From: Flavobacteriaceae bacterium
GTDB lineage: Bacteria > Bacteroidota > Bacteroidia > Flavobacteriales > Flavobacteriaceae
Direction of reading: 5' to 3'
NCBI GenBank assembly: GCA_014075215.1
Contig: CP046177.1
Location: 1,798,501 to 1,862,500 of the forward strand
Length of the DNA stretch: 64,000 nucleotides
Shown here piece by piece: positions 28,710-37,498 of the stretch; positions within the stretch are counted from its first letter, which is position 1; each line of letters begins with the position of its first letter. The notes beneath the pieces are model-generated. The model was given only the letters and a program-made list of their open reading frames with translations, did not search any database and was not told the DNA's origin. A program made the translations under genes and the position numbers.

Positions 28710-30956
28710 ATGAGTAGGACGTATAAAATAGGGGTATTTCTTTTTATTTTTTTCCTTGCATATGCATGCGGAACAAAAAAAAATACGTTCATTTCCAGAA
28801 ACTACCACGCATTGACAACAAAGTTTAATATCCTTTTTAACGGAAATGAATATTTTAAGAAAGGGATAGAAGAAATTAATGCAAAATACGAAGACGATTT
28901 CTGGGAGCTTTTACCCATAGAGCCCATTAAATTTGATGAAGACAAAATAGAGGCTTTAGAACGTCCCTCTGCAACTACGGGATTTGGCGGAGGACCGGGA
29001 GAAAACTTTAACACCGGTAACAGTTCTAAAGAAAAACCCGTAAAAAGTGCATCTAATTTTGAAAGAGCCGAAGAAAAAGCGGTAAAAGCTATTCAGCGTC
29101 ATTCCATGAATATTAACGGAAGAGAACGAAACAGGCAAATTGATGATGCCTACCTGTTGTTAGGAAAATCAAGATATTATTCACAGCGATTCATTCCGGC
29201 AATAGATGCGTTTAATTATATAATTACCAACTATCCGGGTGCAAATCTCATTAATGAAACAAAAATATGGAGAGCAAAATCAAATATTAGAATAGATAAT
29301 GAAGAATTTGCCATAGAATCATTAAACATACTTCTTAATAATGAAGAAAGCTTATCGGATGAGATTAGAGAACAAGCACATACGGCCATAGCTATGGCCT
29401 ATTCAAAAATAGACAGCACACAATTAGTCATAGAACATTTAAAACTAGCCATAAGGACTCAAAAAAATAGAAACCAGACAGCCAGAAACATGTTTATTTT
29501 AGGTCAAATATACGCCTTGGAAAATCAAAAAGATTCTGCGGTTATGGCTTTTCAAAAATTAGTTAACTTCAAAAAAAGCCCGTATAAATATCGAATTTAT
29601 GCCAATATGGAGATAGCAAAAAATGCATCGGGAGATTCATTGAATGTAGCCTTGATAAAACGCTTTGGTAAACTGATAAAGAACAGAGATAACAGACCCT
29701 ATTTGGATGGTTTGTACTTTCAAACCGGAGTATTACAAGAAAATAGAGATAGTGTTGGAAAAGCTATAGCGTATTACAACAAATCCCTAAGAACACCAAA
29801 AGGAACAGCAAAACAAAAAACCTACGGATATGAAAGGCTTGGAAATATTTATTTTAAAAATACAGAATACCTTCTGGCAAGTTCTTACTACGACAGCGTT
29901 TTAAAAGTTGCCAAAGATTCTAATAATTTAAGAATCAGGAGAATTAAAAGAAGATATAAAAGCCTGGAATCTTTGATCGCTTTTGAAAAAACACTGAAAC
30001 ACAATGACAGTATTCTGAAATTAGTATCATTGTCTAAAGAAGAGCAAATACAATTTTTTGAAAAGTATGTAGCGGAAATAAAAGCGGCCGATGAAGCTTT
30101 GGCTCAGCAACAACTAAACAACCTTTCCTTTGGAAGTGCTTTCGGCTCCGGATCTCAGCAATCCTTCGGCAATAAAGGAAAATGGTATTTCTACAATACC
30201 CAATCTATGGGTTTTGGAGAGGTGGAATTTCAAAGAATATGGGGAAACAGACCTTTGGAAGATAACTGGAGATGGTCCGATAAAACAAAAATTAATTTAC
30301 AAAAAGACGACACAAAAGATACCGTTACTGTTGATAAAAGCAAATATGATGTAAATACTTATATAAGCAAAATCCCTACGGAAAAGAAAGAAATAGATTC
30401 ATTAATCTATTTTAGAAATGAAGCATTGTTTGAATTGGGCCTGATATACAAAGAGCAATTTAAAAAACCGGATGCATCAACAAATTACTTGGAAAGACTA
30501 TTGGAAAACCAACCTGATTCGAGTCTGGTTTTACCGGCAAATTACCACCTGTATCAATTATATAATAATGCAAATGATTTAAAATCAGAGAAATATAAAA
30601 ATTATATTCTCGATAACTACGCCGATACGAAATTTGCACAGCTTATCAAATTCCCCGGAAAAGAAATAGAAGAAGAGGAAAAAGAATTGTCGGAAACAGA
30701 AAAGTTTTATAAGCAAATGTACTATCTGTATAAAGAAGATGAATTTGAAAATGTACTATGCGAAATTGATCAAATACTACCCACTATAGCAAATTCAAAA
30801 TTAATTCCTAAATTTGAACTTCTAAAAGCATACGTCATAGGGAAATATCAAGGAGAAGCAACCTATAAAGAAGCACTGGAGTATGTTGCCATACAATATC
30901 CAAGAACAGAAGAAGGAAAAAAAGCAAAAGAAATATTAATTAGATTAAAAAAGTAA
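28710..30956 (+). CDS. sprE: Type IX secretion/gliding motility lipoprotein SprE (PorW)
   Basis: The 748-residue protein starts with a lipoprotein signal (FLAYACGTKK, modified Cys about 20) and is built of tetratricopeptide repeats through most of its length, for example YYSQRFIPAIDAFNYIITNY. Length, repeat content and place upstream of bactofilin and the F0F1 genes match flavobacterial SprE, an outer-membrane-anchored periplasmic component of the type IX secretion system needed for gliding and for export of proteins with C-terminal sorting domains. Two such cargo genes lie in this window (13716 and 25436). The frame is intact, so the secretion function appears conserved. Confidence 0.87.
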   Translation: MSRTYKIGVFLFIFFLAYACGTKKNTFISRNYHALTTKFNILFNGNEYFKKGIEEINAKYEDDFWELLPIEPIKFDEDKIEALERPSATTGFGGGPGENFNTGNSSKEKPVKSASNFERAEEKAVKAIQRHSMNINGRERNRQIDDAYLLLGKSRYYSQRFIPAIDAFNYIITNYPGANLINETKIWRAKSNIRIDNEEFAIESLNILLNNEESLSDEIREQAHTAIAMAYSKIDSTQLVIEHLKLAIRTQKNRNQTARNMFILGQIYALENQKDSAVMAFQKLVNFKKSPYKYRIYANMEIAKNASGDSLNVALIKRFGKLIKNRDNRPYLDGLYFQTGVLQENRDSVGKAIAYYNKSLRTPKGTAKQKTYGYERLGNIYFKNTEYLLASSYYDSVLKVAKDSNNLRIRRIKRRYKSLESLIAFEKTLKHNDSILKLVSLSKEEQIQFFEKYVAEIKAADEALAQQQLNNLSFGSAFGSGSQQSFGNKGKWYFYNTQSMGFGEVEFQRIWGNRPLEDNWRWSDKTKINLQKDDTKDTVTVDKSKYDVNTYISKIPTEKKEIDSLIYFRNEALFELGLIYKEQFKKPDASTNYLERLLENQPDSSLVLPANYHLYQLYNNANDLKSEKYKNYILDNYADTKFAQLIKFPGKEIEEEEKELSETEKFYKQMYYLYKEDEFENVLCEIDQILPTIANSKLIPKFELLKAYVIGKYQGEATYKEALEYVAIQYPRTEEGKKAKEILIRLKK

Positions 30957-30961
30957 CCCCA

Positions 30962-31375
30962 ATGCTCAGCAATAAAGGGAAACCCAAAGTAACAAAAGTC
31001 ATGGAGAGAAATGTAATAGCTAAAAACACATCGATTATTGGAGAGATTAAATCGGAAGGAGATTTCAGGATAGACGGAGTGCTAGAAGGAGCCTTAAAAA
31101 CAAATGGAAGGATTATTATCGGAACAGATGGTTTTATCAAAGGGAAAGTAGATACAAATGATGCAGATATCGAAGGGAGATTTTCAGGAGAATTGACTGT
31201 AAATAAAACATTATCGCTCAAAGGCACAGCAAATATCTCCGGAGATGTGGTTACGGGAAAGTTATCTGTTGAACCGGGAGCTGTTTTTAATGCAACATGC
31301 TTAATGAAAGGAGCAGTTAAAGAACTCAGTCAGCAACATGATTCACAAAAAGCGACCATCGAACAAACAGCTTAA
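30962..31375 (+). CDS. Bactofilin (polymer-forming cytoskeletal protein)
   Basis: The 137-residue protein has the bactofilin right-handed beta-helix pattern, with short repeats rich in Gly and Ile/Val (IIGEIKSEGDFRIDGVLEGA, then GRIIIGTDGFIKGKV). Bactofilins polymerise without nucleotides and help shape cells or position envelope machinery. It begins 5 bp after sprE and its 3' end overlaps the next gene by 38 bp in a different frame, so the three are translationally linked. The start could be 30962 or the later ATG at 31001 (MERNVIAKN). Confidence 0.9.
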   Translation: MLSNKGKPKVTKVMERNVIAKNTSIIGEIKSEGDFRIDGVLEGALKTNGRIIIGTDGFIKGKVDTNDADIEGRFSGELTVNKTLSLKGTANISGDVVTGKLSVEPGAVFNATCLMKGAVKELSQQHDSQKATIEQTA

Positions 31376-31577
31376 AAATATTGCTAAATTCTCAGGGTTA
31401 GGTCTTCAAATGATACTGGTGATTGGAGTAGGTGTCTTTTTAGGAATTGAGTTGGATGAAGTTTTTTCTAACTCATATCAGATTTTTACCCTTATTTGCT
31501 CACTGGTATTTTTAGGAATAGCCGTATACTATGTAGTCAAACAAGCTACACACCTTTCAAATTCCAAAGAAGAATAA
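31338..31577 (+). CDS. AtpZ/AtpI-family ATP synthase accessory membrane protein
   Basis: The 79-residue protein has two membrane helices (GLGLQMILVIGVGVFLGIEL and a second one ending AVYYVVKQA), the form of AtpZ/AtpI gene-1 proteins. The family helps F0 c-ring assembly or metal supply and regularly precedes atpB. It overlaps the bactofilin 3' end by 38 bp, which suggests translational coupling. The next gene begins directly after its stop codon. Confidence 0.85.
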   Translation: MIHKKRPSNKQLKNIAKFSGLGLQMILVIGVGVFLGIELDEVFSNSYQIFTLICSLVFLGIAVYYVVKQATHLSNSKEE

Positions 31578-31970
31578 ATGATCAAAGACATCAGCGATTT
31601 TACGATTACATTACTCATTCTTTCCGGAATACTTCTGGGGACACACTACTATATTCTAAACCAGTTTGAAGATAAAATACTCAGTATTCCCATTTGGTCA
31701 ATCTATCTGTTTCATACCATTTTAGTCTTGCTTTTTTACATAATCATACGATATAAAGATAAGCATACAAGTGAAAAGAGTTTTCAAACATTTATTATCT
31801 TAACATTTTTTAAAATGATCTTTATCCTTGTATTCTTAATTCCGCTGTTTCAAGGAAAATCCAAACACCCGGAAATAGAAGTATGCAACTTTTTTATCCC
31901 GTATTTTATCTTCTTGATTTTTGAAATTTTCAGCATCCGTAAATTTCTTAAAAAAAGAGAAAACATGTAG
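31578..31970 (+). CDS. Small four-helix membrane protein before atpB
   Basis: The 130-residue protein has four hydrophobic helices and starts immediately after the atpZ stop. No family is certain. Proteins of this size occupy the same place in many Bacteroidota atp clusters, and it may do the second AtpI-like job. Function is inferred from position only. Confidence 0.7.
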   Translation: MIKDISDFTITLLILSGILLGTHYYILNQFEDKILSIPIWSIYLFHTILVLLFYIIIRYKDKHTSEKSFQTFIILTFFKMIFILVFLIPLFQGKSKHPEIEVCNFFIPYFIFLIFEIFSIRKFLKKRENM

Positions 31971-31979
31971 CTTATTTAG

Positions 31980-32011
31980 TTTGCTAATTTATGATAATGT
32001 ACGTACCTTTG
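31980..32011 (+). promoter_or_regulatory. Promoter of the atpB operon
   Basis: TTTG (31980-31983), a 20-bp spacer and TACCTTTG (32004-32011) fit the Bacteroidota promoter form closely. It lies 41 bp before atpB, so the F0F1 genes can be transcribed separately from sprE-bactofilin-atpZ. Confidence 0.75.
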
Positions 32012-32052
32012 CAGCGAATTTTTAAGCAGGGTATTATTAATCATGACAGCAA

Positions 32053-33117
32053 ATGTTAATCAGTATATACAAGACACTTTTAGTAAGCTTTTTTTTGATA
32101 ACTCCTCTCTCTGTATTTTCTACTGAAAAAGATAGGATTCAAGAAAAACCCTTTAATACTTCAGAACTTATTTTTCATCATATCAAAGACAGCCATGGCT
32201 TCCATATCGCAGGCCATATTTCCATGCCGTTACCTGTTATTTTATGGACGGACAAAGGATTAGTTACATTTATGTCCGGTGAATTTCACCATGATACGGA
32301 AGGAAAAACAGTAGTGACCAAAAAAGGATTGAAGTTTGTAAATATTCACGAAAAAATATATCAATTAAACGAAGGAGCAACAACCGTTGAATTTGGTCAG
32401 GAATCTCGTCCGTTAAACGCAACAAGGCCTATAGACTTCTCCATTACAAAAAATGTTTTTTCTTTGTTTTTGTCTATTATAGTAATGCTTCTGGTATTTC
32501 TCACAGTTGCAAAATCATATAAAAAATCAACTACCGGCTTACCAACGGGTATAGGGAAGTTTATGGAACCTATTATACTGTTTATAAGAGATGAGGTAGC
32601 CATCCCTAATATAGGTAAGAAATACAACAGATATATGCCGTTCTTACTAACGCTGTTTTTCTTTATTTGGTTGAACAATATATTTGGCTTGATTCCTTTT
32701 TTCCCTTTCAGCAGTAATTTAAGCGGAAATATAGCCTTTACCATGACACTTGCTGCCGTTACATTTATCATTACACTTTTCAGCAGTAAAAAATACTATT
32801 GGAAGCATATGCTTTGGATGCCGGGATTGCCAATACCCATGAAATTATTTTTAGCTCCTATAGAATTTATGGGAATGTTTATAAAACCAATAGCCTTAAC
32901 CATACGTTTGTTTGCAAATATAACTGCAGGACACATCATTGTTTTAAGTCTGGTTTCATTGACGTTTATTTTTCAAAATTATATCGTCGGAGCAGGGTCT
33001 GTATTGTTTGTAGTATTTATCAGTATTATAGAAGTGCTGGTAGTAGCTATTCAGGCCTATATATTTACCATGTTGTCGGCACTGTATTTTGGGCAGGCAT
33101 TAGAAGAAGTACATTAA
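32053..33117 (+). CDS. atpB: ATP synthase F0 subunit a
   Basis: The 354-residue protein carries the essential Arg in TIRLFANITAGH and about six membrane helices, followed by the conserved C-terminal helix. As in other Bacteroidota, it has a cleavable signal-like N-terminus (SFFLITPLSVFS) and an extra periplasmic domain of about 100 residues before the first core helix. Subunit a forms the proton half-channels against the c-ring. The ATG at 32043 is in another frame, so 32053 is the sensible start. Confidence 0.96.
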   Translation: MLISIYKTLLVSFFLITPLSVFSTEKDRIQEKPFNTSELIFHHIKDSHGFHIAGHISMPLPVILWTDKGLVTFMSGEFHHDTEGKTVVTKKGLKFVNIHEKIYQLNEGATTVEFGQESRPLNATRPIDFSITKNVFSLFLSIIVMLLVFLTVAKSYKKSTTGLPTGIGKFMEPIILFIRDEVAIPNIGKKYNRYMPFLLTLFFFIWLNNIFGLIPFFPFSSNLSGNIAFTMTLAAVTFIITLFSSKKYYWKHMLWMPGLPIPMKLFLAPIEFMGMFIKPIALTIRLFANITAGHIIVLSLVSLTFIFQNYIVGAGSVLFVVFISIIEVLVVAIQAYIFTMLSALYFGQALEEVH

Positions 33118-33140
33118 TTAATTTTTTAAATATTTAAACT

Positions 33141-33383
33141 ATGAGTTTAGCATTATTACAAGAAGCCGCAGTTAGCTATGGTGCTTTTGCAGCCATCGGA
33201 GCAGGTTTAGCTGCCATCGGTGGTGGAATTGGAGTAGGTAAAATTGGTGCAGCCGCTATGGAAGCAATGGCGCGCCAACCGGAAATGCAAGGAAAACTAC
33301 AAGGTTCGGCAATCGTACTTATTGCCTTTATTGAGGCAGTAGCTCTTTTTGGAGTTGTAGTATCATTTCTTGTTGCAAAGTAA
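33141..33383 (+). CDS. atpE: ATP synthase F0 subunit c
   Basis: The 80-residue hairpin has helix 1 rich in Gly/Ala (GAGLAAIGGGIGVGKIG), the polar loop ARQPEMQG, and helix 2 with the ion-binding Glu in IAFIEAVALFG. It forms the rotating c-ring. The residues around the Glu look like the proton-type rather than the sodium-type pattern, but this is not certain. A stem-loop follows at 33391-33425. Confidence 0.97.
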   Translation: MSLALLQEAAVSYGAFAAIGAGLAAIGGGIGVGKIGAAAMEAMARQPEMQGKLQGSAIVLIAFIEAVALFGVVVSFLVAK

Positions 33384-33390
33384 AACCAAC

Positions 33391-33425
33391 AAACAAAGGT
33401 GTAATGGTTGGTTGCACCTTTGTTT
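33391..33425 (+). terminator. Stem-loop between atpE and atpF, probable partial terminator
   Basis: AAACAAAGGTG (33391-33401) pairs exactly with CACCTTTGTTT (33415-33425) around a 13-nt loop. It sits between the c-subunit gene and atpF. Partial termination or 3' end protection here would raise c-subunit mRNA above the rest of the operon, in line with the many c subunits per complex. Confidence 0.6.
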
Positions 33426-33460
33426 AGTTCATTTTAAACTAATTAGTTAAACACATACAT

Positions 33461-33955
33461 ATGGATTTAATTACTCCGGAATGGGGACTTATCTTTTGGA
33501 CGGGGATTGCGTTTTTACTCCTGCTTTTTATATTGAAAAAGTTTGCGTGGAAACCTATCTTAAATGCTGTAAATGAACGAGAAGAGAGCATAAAAGAAGC
33601 GTTGGCATCCGCAGAAGCAGCCAAAAAAGAAATGCAAAATTTACAAGCCGATAATGAACAGCTACTTAAAGAAGCAAGGCTGGAGAGAGATGCATTGATG
33701 AAAGAAGCCCGCGAAATAAGAGATAAAATAATTACCGAGGCAAAAGATGAAGCTAAAGAAGTTACAGCCAAGTTAATTCAAAATGCACAAACATCCATAG
33801 AACAGGAAAAACAAGCAGCTTTGTCGGCATTAAAACATCAGGTTGCCGAATTGTCCATAGGAATAGCAGAAACGGTTGTAAAGAAAGAACTAGCTTCCAA
33901 AGACGATCAACTAAAACTAGTTGAAGATTTATTACAGGATGTTACGCTAAAGTAA
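33461..33955 (+). CDS. atpF: ATP synthase F0 subunit b
   Basis: The 164-residue protein has one N-terminal membrane helix (WTGIAFLLLLFILKKFAW) and a long charged coiled coil with Ala/Lys/Glu heptads, the stator stalk pattern. It links subunit a to F1 through delta. It begins 77 bp after the c gene and ends 7 bp before atpH. Confidence 0.96.
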   Translation: MDLITPEWGLIFWTGIAFLLLLFILKKFAWKPILNAVNEREESIKEALASAEAAKKEMQNLQADNEQLLKEARLERDALMKEAREIRDKIITEAKDEAKEVTAKLIQNAQTSIEQEKQAALSALKHQVAELSIGIAETVVKKELASKDDQLKLVEDLLQDVTLK

Positions 33956-33962
33956 ATGTTTT

Positions 33963-34520
33963 ATGAAAGGAACAAGAGCTGCATTGCGTTACGCAAAGGC
34001 AATTTTAAATCTGGCAAAAGATGCCAAAAAAGAATCTGAGGTTAATGATGATATGCTGTTAGTAGCATTGACCATCTCAGAAAACAATGAATTGGATATA
34101 ATGCTAAAAAGCCCCATCGTTAAGGCAGCAGACAAAAGCAATGTCCTTAAAGCATTGTTTGCAAAAAAGGTAAACAATATTACGTTAGGGCTGTTTCTTC
34201 TACTGGAAGAAAACAAACGTTTGGGTATTTTAGAAATGGTGGCAAACCACTATACGATTATTTATGACCACCTAAAAAGTATTGAAATTGCTAAAGTTAC
34301 CACAGCAGTTCCGCTAACTAAAAACATTGAAAAAGAAGTATTGGAAAAGATTGTTGAGTTAACAGGCAATCAGGCAAGTATGGAAAACGTAGTAAATCCG
34401 GCTATTTTAGGAGGCTTTGTACTACGCGTAGGAGATATACAATACGATGCAAGTATCTCCAATTATTTAAATGAATTAAGAAAGGAATTTGATCACAGCG
34501 ATTATATTCCAAAAATTTAA
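33963..34520 (+). CDS. atpH: ATP synthase F1 subunit delta
   Basis: The 185-residue protein has an N-terminal helical domain that starts GTRAALRYAKAIL and the conserved C-terminal NPAILGGFVLRVGD block of delta/OSCP. It joins the F1 crown to the b stalk. The spacer to atpA (34521-34615) holds short imperfect repeats of GTATCTAG/AATCTAAAG type. Confidence 0.96.
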   Translation: MKGTRAALRYAKAILNLAKDAKKESEVNDDMLLVALTISENNELDIMLKSPIVKAADKSNVLKALFAKKVNNITLGLFLLLEENKRLGILEMVANHYTIIYDHLKSIEIAKVTTAVPLTKNIEKEVLEKIVELTGNQASMENVVNPAILGGFVLRVGDIQYDASISNYLNELRKEFDHSDYIPKI

Positions 34521-34615
34521 AATCAAATAGTTGAAATTATATGTTAGATATTACAAGTCAAAGCTTTGTTTATAGCATCCGGTATCTAGCGTCTAGTATC
34601 TAAAATCTAAAGTAG

Positions 34616-36190
34616 ATGGCAGCAATCAAACCCGCTGAAGTATCAGCAATTTTAAAGCAACAATTAACCAATTTCGAGGCAAAAGCTACATTAAACGAAG
34701 TAGGAACCGTTTTACAGGTAGGAGACGGTATTGCCCGTGTATACGGATTATCAAATGTACAATACGGAGAGTTAGTGGAGTTTGAAAACGGACTAGAAGG
34801 AATTGTCTTAAACTTGGAAGAAGACAATGTCGGAGTAGTACTACTGGGGGCTTCTACTGCTATCAAAGAAGGGTCAACCGTAAAACGTACGGAAAGAATC
34901 GCATCTTTAAAAGCAGGAGAAGGAGTGGTAGGACGAGTGGTGGATACTTTAGGGAATCCCATTGACGGTAAAGGGCCTATTGAAGGAAAAACATTTGAAA
35001 TGCCTCTGGAGCGCAAAGCACCGGGAGTTATCTATCGTGAACCGGTGACAGAGCCTTTACAAACCGGTATCAAATCTATTGATGCGATGATCCCAATAGG
35101 ACGAGGGCAGCGTGAGCTGATTATCGGAGACCGTCAAACAGGAAAATCTACGGTTGCATTAGACACCATCTTAAACCAGAAAGAATTTTATGATGCCGGA
35201 AATCCCGTATACTGTATCTATGTGGCGATCGGGCAAAAAGCTTCTACAGTTGCAGCCATTGCAAGTATGCTGGAAGAAAGAGGAGCCCTCGCTTACACAA
35301 CAATTGTTGCTGCCAATGCATCTGATCCTGCACCCATGCAAGTATACGCACCATTTGCCGGAGCTGCAATAGGGGAATACTTCAGAGATACGGGCAGACC
35401 CGCATTAATTATTTACGATGATCTGTCTAAACAAGCCGTTGCTTACCGTGAGGTATCGCTATTGTTAAGAAGACCTCCGGGACGTGAAGCATATCCTGGA
35501 GACGTATTCTACTTACACTCAAGGTTATTAGAACGTGCTGCCAAAGTAATTAATGATGATGCTATTGCCTCACAAATGAACGATGTCCCTCCCTCTTTAC
35601 AAGGACAAGTAAAAGGAGGAGGATCTCTAACAGCATTGCCAATTATTGAAACACAGGCAGGAGACGTATCGGCATATATTCCAACCAATGTAATTTCAAT
35701 TACCGATGGTCAGATTTTCTTAGAATCAGACTTGTTTAATTCAGGTGTTCGTCCGGCAATCAATGTGGGTATCTCAGTATCCCGTGTGGGAGGTTCTGCA
35801 CAGATCAAATCAATGAAAAAAGTGGCAGGAACACTAAAATTAGATCAGGCGCAATACCGTGAACTCGAAGCATTTGCTAAATTCGGTTCCGATTTGGATG
35901 CCGCAACCATGAACGTAATTGAAAAAGGAAAACGCAATGTAGAGATCTTAAAACAAACACAAAACGACCCTTATACGGTAGAAGATCAGGTAGCCATCAT
36001 TTATGCAGGGTCTAAAAACCTGTTAAAAGATGTTCCTGTAAATAAAGTAAAACAGTTTGAAAGAGATTATATTGATTATTTAAACGCAAAGCACAGAGAC
36101 GCTTTAGATACACTAAAATCAGGGAAACTGACTGATGAGGTAATTGCAACACTGGAAAGTGCCGCAAAAGAAATTTCCGGTAATTACTAA
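34616..36190 (+). CDS. atpA: ATP synthase F1 subunit alpha
   Basis: The 524-residue protein has the P-loop GDRQTGKST, the alpha-type YDDLSKQAVAYREVSLLLRR segment and the N-terminal beta-barrel crown. It binds nucleotide without catalysis and completes the F1 hexamer with beta. No atpD or atpC follows; in this group they are usually placed elsewhere with their own promoter. Confidence 0.98.
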   Translation: MAAIKPAEVSAILKQQLTNFEAKATLNEVGTVLQVGDGIARVYGLSNVQYGELVEFENGLEGIVLNLEEDNVGVVLLGASTAIKEGSTVKRTERIASLKAGEGVVGRVVDTLGNPIDGKGPIEGKTFEMPLERKAPGVIYREPVTEPLQTGIKSIDAMIPIGRGQRELIIGDRQTGKSTVALDTILNQKEFYDAGNPVYCIYVAIGQKASTVAAIASMLEERGALAYTTIVAANASDPAPMQVYAPFAGAAIGEYFRDTGRPALIIYDDLSKQAVAYREVSLLLRRPPGREAYPGDVFYLHSRLLERAAKVINDDAIASQMNDVPPSLQGQVKGGGSLTALPIIETQAGDVSAYIPTNVISITDGQIFLESDLFNSGVRPAINVGISVSRVGGSAQIKSMKKVAGTLKLDQAQYRELEAFAKFGSDLDAATMNVIEKGKRNVEILKQTQNDPYTVEDQVAIIYAGSKNLLKDVPVNKVKQFERDYIDYLNAKHRDALDTLKSGKLTDEVIATLESAAKEISGNY

Positions 36191-36218
36191 TAAGTTACGA
36201 GTGCTGAGTTATGGAATT

Positions 36219-36557
36219 ATGAGTAAGTTGAATGAAAGCCTGATTAGAATAAAAAGTTTTCAATTTGCTTGTAAGATAGTGATGTATTGTGACACTCTTA
36301 AAAAGAATAAAGATTTTGAACTAGCCTCTCAGTTGTTACGAAGTGGAACAAGTATTGGAGCCAATACAAGAGAGGCCCAAAGAGGAGTTGGTAAAAAAGA
36401 TTTTAAAAACAAGTTTGATATCGCTTTAAAAGAAGCGGATGAAACTAAATATTGGTTAGAAATTTTAGAAGCAACAAGAAGATAAGTACCTGATGAAATG
36501 AAAAGTAACTGTGAAGAGCTAATAAAAATATTGGTTTCAATCATCAAAAACTCATAA
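36219..36557 (+). pseudogene. Four-helix-bundle protein (S23/avd-like) with an in-frame TAA
   Basis: ATG 36219 begins MSKLNESLIRIKSFQFACK and the frame has the family's central block SQLLRSGTSIGANTREAQRG. It stops at TAA 36483-36485 after LEATRR, then continues in the same frame as VPDEMKSNCEELIKILVSII to TAA 36555-36557. The tail matches the usual C-terminal helix, so one sense codon was lost. It is an intruder between atpA and atpG in the same orientation, as at 1329 in the suf operon. The truncated protein lacks most of the fourth helix. Confidence 0.82.
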
Positions 36558-36565
36558 CTTAAATT

Positions 36566-37426
36566 ATGGCAAACTTAAAAGAAATACGTAACAGAATTAA
36601 CTCCATAGGTTCAACGATGCAGGTTACCAGTGCTATGAAAATGGTATCGGCCGCAAAGTTGAAAAAAGCTCAAGATGCTATCACGACAATGCGCCCTTAC
36701 TCATCTAAGCTAACAGAATTGTTACAAAATTTAAGTGCAACGCTAGACAGTGATGCAGGCGGAGTTTATTCCAAACAACGACCGATTTCTAAAGTATTGT
36801 TGGTCGTGATTACGTCAAACAGAGGCTTATGTGGTGGATTTAATTCATCCGTAATTAAAGAAACCATTAAAAATATCGAAGAAAATTATCAAGCACAGGA
36901 AGTCGATTTGCTGACAATTGGCAAAAAAGGAAACGATATTTTATCAAAAACGCATACTGTTATTGACAACAGAAATGATGTTTTTGATGATTTAACGTTT
37001 GATCATGTTGCTGAAATTGCAGAAAAAATAATGGCCTTATATGTGAATGGAGCTTATGATAAAGTAGAAATTGTTTATAACAGGTTTAAAAATGCAGCAA
37101 CCCAAATATCGCAGATAGAGCAGTTCTTGCCCATTAAACCCGTAGAAAATAAAACAAATATAAATTCAGATTATATCTTTGAGCCCTCCAAAGAAGAAAT
37201 TGTATTGGAATTGATTCCCAAATCATTAAAAACCCAGTTATACAAAGCCGTCAGAGATAGTTTTGCTTCTGAGCACGGAGCTCGTATGACGGCGATGCAC
37301 AAAGCAACGGACAATGCAAAAGAATTACGCGACGATTTATTACTAACCTATAATAAAGCACGTCAGGCAGCCATTACGAATGAAATTCTGGAAATTGTCG
37401 GCGGAGCAGAAGCACTGAATAATTAG
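36566..37426 (+). CDS. atpG: ATP synthase F1 subunit gamma
   Basis: The 286-residue protein has the gamma N-terminal coiled-coil start (LKEIRNRINSIGSTMQVTSA), the SNRGLCGGFNS block and the C-terminal LLLTYNKARQAAITNEILEI helix. It forms the rotating shaft. It is the last F0F1 gene in the window and lies 8 bp after the broken four-helix-bundle gene. Confidence 0.97.
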   Translation: MANLKEIRNRINSIGSTMQVTSAMKMVSAAKLKKAQDAITTMRPYSSKLTELLQNLSATLDSDAGGVYSKQRPISKVLLVVITSNRGLCGGFNSSVIKETIKNIEENYQAQEVDLLTIGKKGNDILSKTHTVIDNRNDVFDDLTFDHVAEIAEKIMALYVNGAYDKVEIVYNRFKNAATQISQIEQFLPIKPVENKTNINSDYIFEPSKEEIVLELIPKSLKTQLYKAVRDSFASEHGARMTAMHKATDNAKELRDDLLLTYNKARQAAITNEILEIVGGAEALNN

Positions 37427-37498
37427 TGTTATTTTTTACTGTTTTAAAACGTTGACTCTTTTCAACTTGGAGCTTTCCAATTTTCAACTTTTTAACTT

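Noticed and set aside
36144..36218. Extended start of the second four-helix-bundle gene within atpA
   Set aside because: The family N-terminus begins at ATG 36219; upstream residues come from the atpA 3' end in another frame.
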